Assembly: GCA_049518415.1 (NCBI GenBank)
Contig: JBEKRX010000012.1
Coordinates: forward strand, 40,690-104,689
Reading direction: 5' to 3'
Length of the DNA: 64,000 bases
DNA from: CAVQND01 sp049518415
GTDB lineage: Bacteria > Verrucomicrobiota > Verrucomicrobiia > Limisphaerales > UBA8199
A program made the translations under genes and the position numbers. Numbering within the stretch: the first letter of the stretch is position 1; each line of letters begins with the position of its first letter. Below the pieces are notes generated by a model. That model was not told where the DNA came from, made no database searches, and saw nothing but the letters and a program-made list of their open reading frames with translations. Below, piece after piece: positions 61,221 to 64,000 of the stretch.

Positions 61221-61550
61221 CTATCGGATCACGTTCGGAATATTGTCCGGGCGCAGCACCGATTTCGGCTGCACCACCCGGTCGTCGTCGAGCACCCATG
61301 CTTCGCCCCGTATCGCCAAGTGCCGGATCATCTTTTGACGCCACTCCTTGGCCAGCGGCCCTGAGGTGGGATCGGAGGCGAGGTCGCGGCAATACCGGGG
61401 AGGATGCTTGAAAAGTTTCTGGGCCGGCCTCGAGTCCGAGGCGGCGCTTGATCCCGGCGCCAGCAAGGCGCCGAATAATACATCCGACACCAGCCAGAGG
61501 CGCAATGCAGGGTTCGAGAGTCTCAAGGGGTTTTGTGGGTGAGGTGTCAT
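61221..61550 (-). pseudogene. Internally deleted sulfatase remnant
   Basis: The frame from ATG 61550 begins with a leader-like stretch (LRLWLVSDVLFGALLAPGSS) and within 50 residues jumps to SGPLAKEWRQKMIRHLAIRG, then EAWVLDDDRVVQPKSVL. That last part resembles the C-terminal end of secreted arylsulfatases of this group (alternating W-R-x-x-M/L-x-x-H-L-x-x-R-G-E-x-W-V). The entire catalytic domain is missing. It ends three bases before the oxidoreductase gene, so the operon once started with a sulfatase. Moderate-to-low confidence. Confidence 0.4.
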
Positions 61551-62458
61551 CACAGCAAGGTGAGCGTAGAGTGCCACAACCAACATGTCAAGGCACCGAA
61601 ATAGAATTCGGGAGATTTGCTGATCAAAGGGCCTCGATGGGAATCCCACTTCCGTCGCGATCTGGAAACGAGGCCTTGCTGATGAGCGTCAGCGCGGTAA
61701 TTGATGGCGGCCGTTTCAGGGTAATTGATGGAATTGCACCGAAGCCAGGAAAGGGGGCGGAGGGCGGGTTGGGTTGCTCGCGAATGCCCCTCGGCCTCGA
61801 CGGTTTGGGAGCGGCTATTGCAGGGAGCAGCCCTCGGCGGGACCAGGGAAGCCCTTGGCAGCGCCGAGGAGACGGACAAAGCGTTGTGCTGAGCTGTGCC
61901 ATTCTTCTTGAGCCGCGGCCGGGCCAGTTTTTTGGCAAAAATGGCCAATGTAGCCAATGCAGCCAATGTGGCCAATGCAGTGTTCCGTCAAGTTGCGGTC
62001 CCGCCGCGGCGGGACGCCGCCGTGCTTCTCTGGCCTGGCTTATTTGCTACTGATTCTCTTGCTAAATCAGCGGGCAAAAGAAGAGTATCACCTGCCAAGG
62101 AGAAAGGGAGGTCAACAATGGCAACTGGAACTGCTACCCAGCCGGGTAACCCTACATTCTCGCCTCCTTTCGCCACGACCGCACCGTCCAGGCGCGTTGC
62201 TGGGTACGGGCCGACCAGAGCCGTTGGCCGGCAGGAGGGATAAACACGACTGCCCAATGTCCCCACACATCCGCACACCGGGCAGGTTGGAATCAACACG
62301 ACCAGGCTTTTAGCGATGAAGTGCCTCGAACGCTCCAGATGAGCGACCGGAGCGCCAGGAGAGCACAGAGCCGGCCTTTGAGCGAAATAAAGAGTGCATT
62401 TCCTTCACGGTACCCACGGTAAGAGTCTATGAGGTGGCTGTTGTGGGGTTAGTGATGG
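61551..62458. other. Gene-poor stretch
   Basis: About 900 bases without a supportable gene. It contains a 9-bp tandem repeat (separate entry). A short plus-strand frame from 62118 (MATGTATQPGNPTFSPPF) is preceded by AAGGAGAAAGGGAGG, a good ribosome-binding sequence, but its 41 residues are low-complexity and I do not call it. Confidence 0.35.
61942..61977 (+). repeat. 9-bp tandem repeat (four units)
   Basis: Units TGGCCAATG, TAGCCAATG, CAGCCAATG, TGGCCAATG follow directly. Only the first two bases vary. Non-coding; possible replication-slippage array or protein-binding cluster (CCAAT-like). Confidence 0.7.
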
Positions 62459-64000
62459 CTATTTCCCAATCTGCATCAGCAGCCACGCGGACAGGATCAG
62501 CAGGCCGACCGCGGCCCAGGCCAGGAGAAAGCCGAACAGGTCTTCGCGGTAGCGACGGAAGAAGCCGCGCCAGCGCGCGGCGGTAAACCAGGCGCCGACA
62601 TCGAGCAGGAGCAACTCCTGGCCACGGTCGGCGGCCAGCGGTTTGGATTGGCCGTTGGGCAGGTTTTCCCGATCGGTCGAGCGCCGCATCCGGTCGAAGA
62701 ATGCCTCCAGCCGCACGCTGTCCTCGGGTTTGGTCAGCAGGCTGACAATGACCAGGGTTGAGAAGCTCAACAGCATGGCGAATCCGAACGGCCCCGGCAG
62801 CCACTTATAGACCAGCATCCCTTGGCCGGTTTGGAGATGGGCCCACCAATCGCCGGAGGCGAAGAGGCGGGCGAAGGCGAGGGAAAGATCGACCGGCCGG
62901 GCCGCGGTGCCCGGCGCGCAGGTGGTGAGGTAAAGCGCCGCATAGTAGCTGAGGAACGCAACGATGGTGGCTGCGCCGGCGCCGAAGCGATTGGCGCGCC
63001 GCCAAAGGATGCCCCCGAGGAACATCACGCCAAAGAGAGCGGCAAGGGTTTCCATGAAGAGGAAGGCCTGCAAGACGTTCCCGACCATCAACGCGAAGAG
63101 GATGGCAGCGGTGGTCAGGACCAGGCCACTGAGCCGGCCGGCCCAGAGCAACTGCCGGTCGTTGGCGGAAGGGTTGCCGTAGGTGAGCCAGATGTTGCGG
63201 GTGAAGAGCGCGCCGCTGTTGACCATCAGGTTCGAGCAGGCAGACATGTTGGCAGCCAACACGCACGCGACCATCAACCCCACCCACCCGGGCCCGAGCA
63301 GTTCGCGGCTGGCGTAACCGAAGGCATGCTCGGCGTCGGGCAACTTCACGCCGCGCTGGAAGACGAGCGTGGCGGCGATGAGGCCGGTGAGGGCCCAGCC
63401 GATGGTGCAGACGCGTTTGGTCATCGAGCCGTAGGTCTGGCCGATGCGGCCGGCGCGCTCAGTCGAGCCGGTGGCGCACATCGAGAGGATGTGCGGCTGG
63501 GCGGTGATGCCGACGAACCCGTTAATGGCGAGCATGGCGATGGTGAAGGCGTTCATGCCGCTGACGCTGCTGTAGAGGTTAAAGAAATCTGCCGGCAAGG
63601 CCTTGCGCATGCCTGCAAATCCGCCCACCTCGCGCAAGCCGAGCGGGATGAGCATGAACGACAGGATGATGATGAGAAAACTCTGGACGAAGTCCGTGTA
63701 AGCCGAGGCGATCAGTCCGCCGAAGAAACTGTAGAGGAGAAAGGCCACGGTCATGACCAGGACGACGCCGTTGGCGGAGATCATCTGTCCCCCAGTGGCG
63801 ACTGAGATGACCTTGCCGGCACCCTTGAGCATGACGCCCTGGCTGAGGACGAAAGAGGCGATTCCGAAGAGGGTGTAGGCGAAGGCGAGTTTGCGGCCAT
63901 AGCGGTCCTCGACGATCTCCGCGACGGTCGTGCGCTCGCTGCGGCGATACCACGGGGCCATCAGCCAGTAAAGGGGCGTGATGAGCATGTTCTTCCACTG
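62459..64000 (-). CDS. Sodium:solute symporter (SSS family), partial (5' end outside window)
   Basis: The frame is open to the window edge, so the first helices are missing; the visible part starts WKNMLITPLYWLMAPWYRRS. About eleven hydrophobic segments follow. The family segment YRRSERTTVAEIVEDRYG, then FFGGLIASAYTDFVQSFLII (core helix with the sodium-site residues), GITAQPHILSMCATG and LAANMSACSNLMVNSGALFT are typical of SSS transporters related to glucose, myo-inositol or proline carriers. It imports a solute, most likely a sugar or sugar acid given the neighbours, using the sodium gradient. Confidence 0.87.
   Translation of the reverse strand, partial: QWKNMLITPLYWLMAPWYRRSERTTVAEIVEDRYGRKLAFAYTLFGIASFVLSQGVMLKGAGKVISVATGGQMISANGVVLVMTVAFLLYSFFGGLIASAYTDFVQSFLIIILSFMLIPLGLREVGGFAGMRKALPADFFNLYSSVSGMNAFTIAMLAINGFVGITAQPHILSMCATGSTERAGRIGQTYGSMTKRVCTIGWALTGLIAATLVFQRGVKLPDAEHAFGYASRELLGPGWVGLMVACVLAANMSACSNLMVNSGALFTRNIWLTYGNPSANDRQLLWAGRLSGLVLTTAAILFALMVGNVLQAFLFMETLAALFGVMFLGGILWRRANRFGAGAATIVAFLSYYAALYLTTCAPGTAARPVDLSLAFARLFASGDWWAHLQTGQGMLVYKWLPGPFGFAMLLSFSTLVIVSLLTKPEDSVRLEAFFDRMRRSTDRENLPNGQSKPLAADRGQELLLLDVGAWFTAARWRGFFRRYREDLFGFLLAWAAVGLLILSAWLLMQIGK

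Overview
The window is about 62% GC and reads like a chromosome segment of a Verrucomicrobiota bacterium, probably Pedosphaera/Limisphaera-like. The signs are many secreted LamG, Ig and parallel beta-helix proteins, Tat-leader Gfo/Idh/MocA oxidoreductases and TIM-barrel isomerases, C-termini ending in FYRV/FYRI, a D-x-D-x-DG...GTNP motif, and weak or absent Shine-Dalgarno sequences. This assignment is inference from gene content; there is no rRNA or intact tRNA to confirm it.

Layout. (a) 1-13.3 kb is a carbohydrate and surface-protein region: a partial esterase, an M60-like metalloprotease, a transglutaminase-like secreted protein, a GH2 remnant, a LamG/Ig protein, a GH141-like beta-helix protein and a GH3 protein whose expected catalytic residues are changed. 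(b) 13.3-17.4 kb is a mobile zone: a truncated DUF4143 ATPase, an IS relic, a tyrosine integrase with an excisionase-like gene and an XRE regulator, a tRNA 3'-end fragment, an integrase stub and a frameshifted ISKra4 transposase. (c) 17.6-34.2 kb is a four-gene same-strand operon: a PpiC-type lipoprotein, a 679-aa secreted protein, a giant 4149-aa LamG/beta-helix/propeller protein whose C-terminus resembles the pore and TcB-binding region of Tc toxin TcA subunits, and a 287-aa secreted protein. (d) 34.4-48.8 kb holds an intact IS3-type element that has cut a beta-helix gene, then a GH30-like hydrolase, a DUF362 protein, two large beta-helix proteins, a TIM-barrel isomerase and an unrecognised secreted protein. 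A second tRNA 3'-end repeat and integrase stub close this section, so 16.4-48.8 kb may be an integrated island.

(e) 49.5-61.6 kb is a catabolic region: a nitrilase-fold protein, then an operon of Gfo/Idh/MocA dehydrogenase, TIM-barrel isomerase, transaldolase and GarR-type reductase, followed by a second Gfo/Idh/MocA gene; on the minus strand are a third Gfo/Idh/MocA gene and an SGNH hydrolase. The operon is split by a 1.78-kb cassette carrying an AAA ATPase and a TOPRIM-like protein, flanked by a perfect 53-bp direct repeat that contains the start of the downstream gene. (f) 62.4-64 kb is a sodium:solute symporter running off the window.

Taken together the genes suggest a polysaccharide-degrading lifestyle: secreted lyases and hydrolases cut glycans, a symporter imports the products, and Tat-exported or cytoplasmic dehydrogenases and isomerases process sugars and sugar acids. 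The region is heavily remodelled, with at least eight gene remnants. The strongest candidates for undescribed biology are the PpiC/giant-protein operon and the ATPase-TOPRIM cassette.
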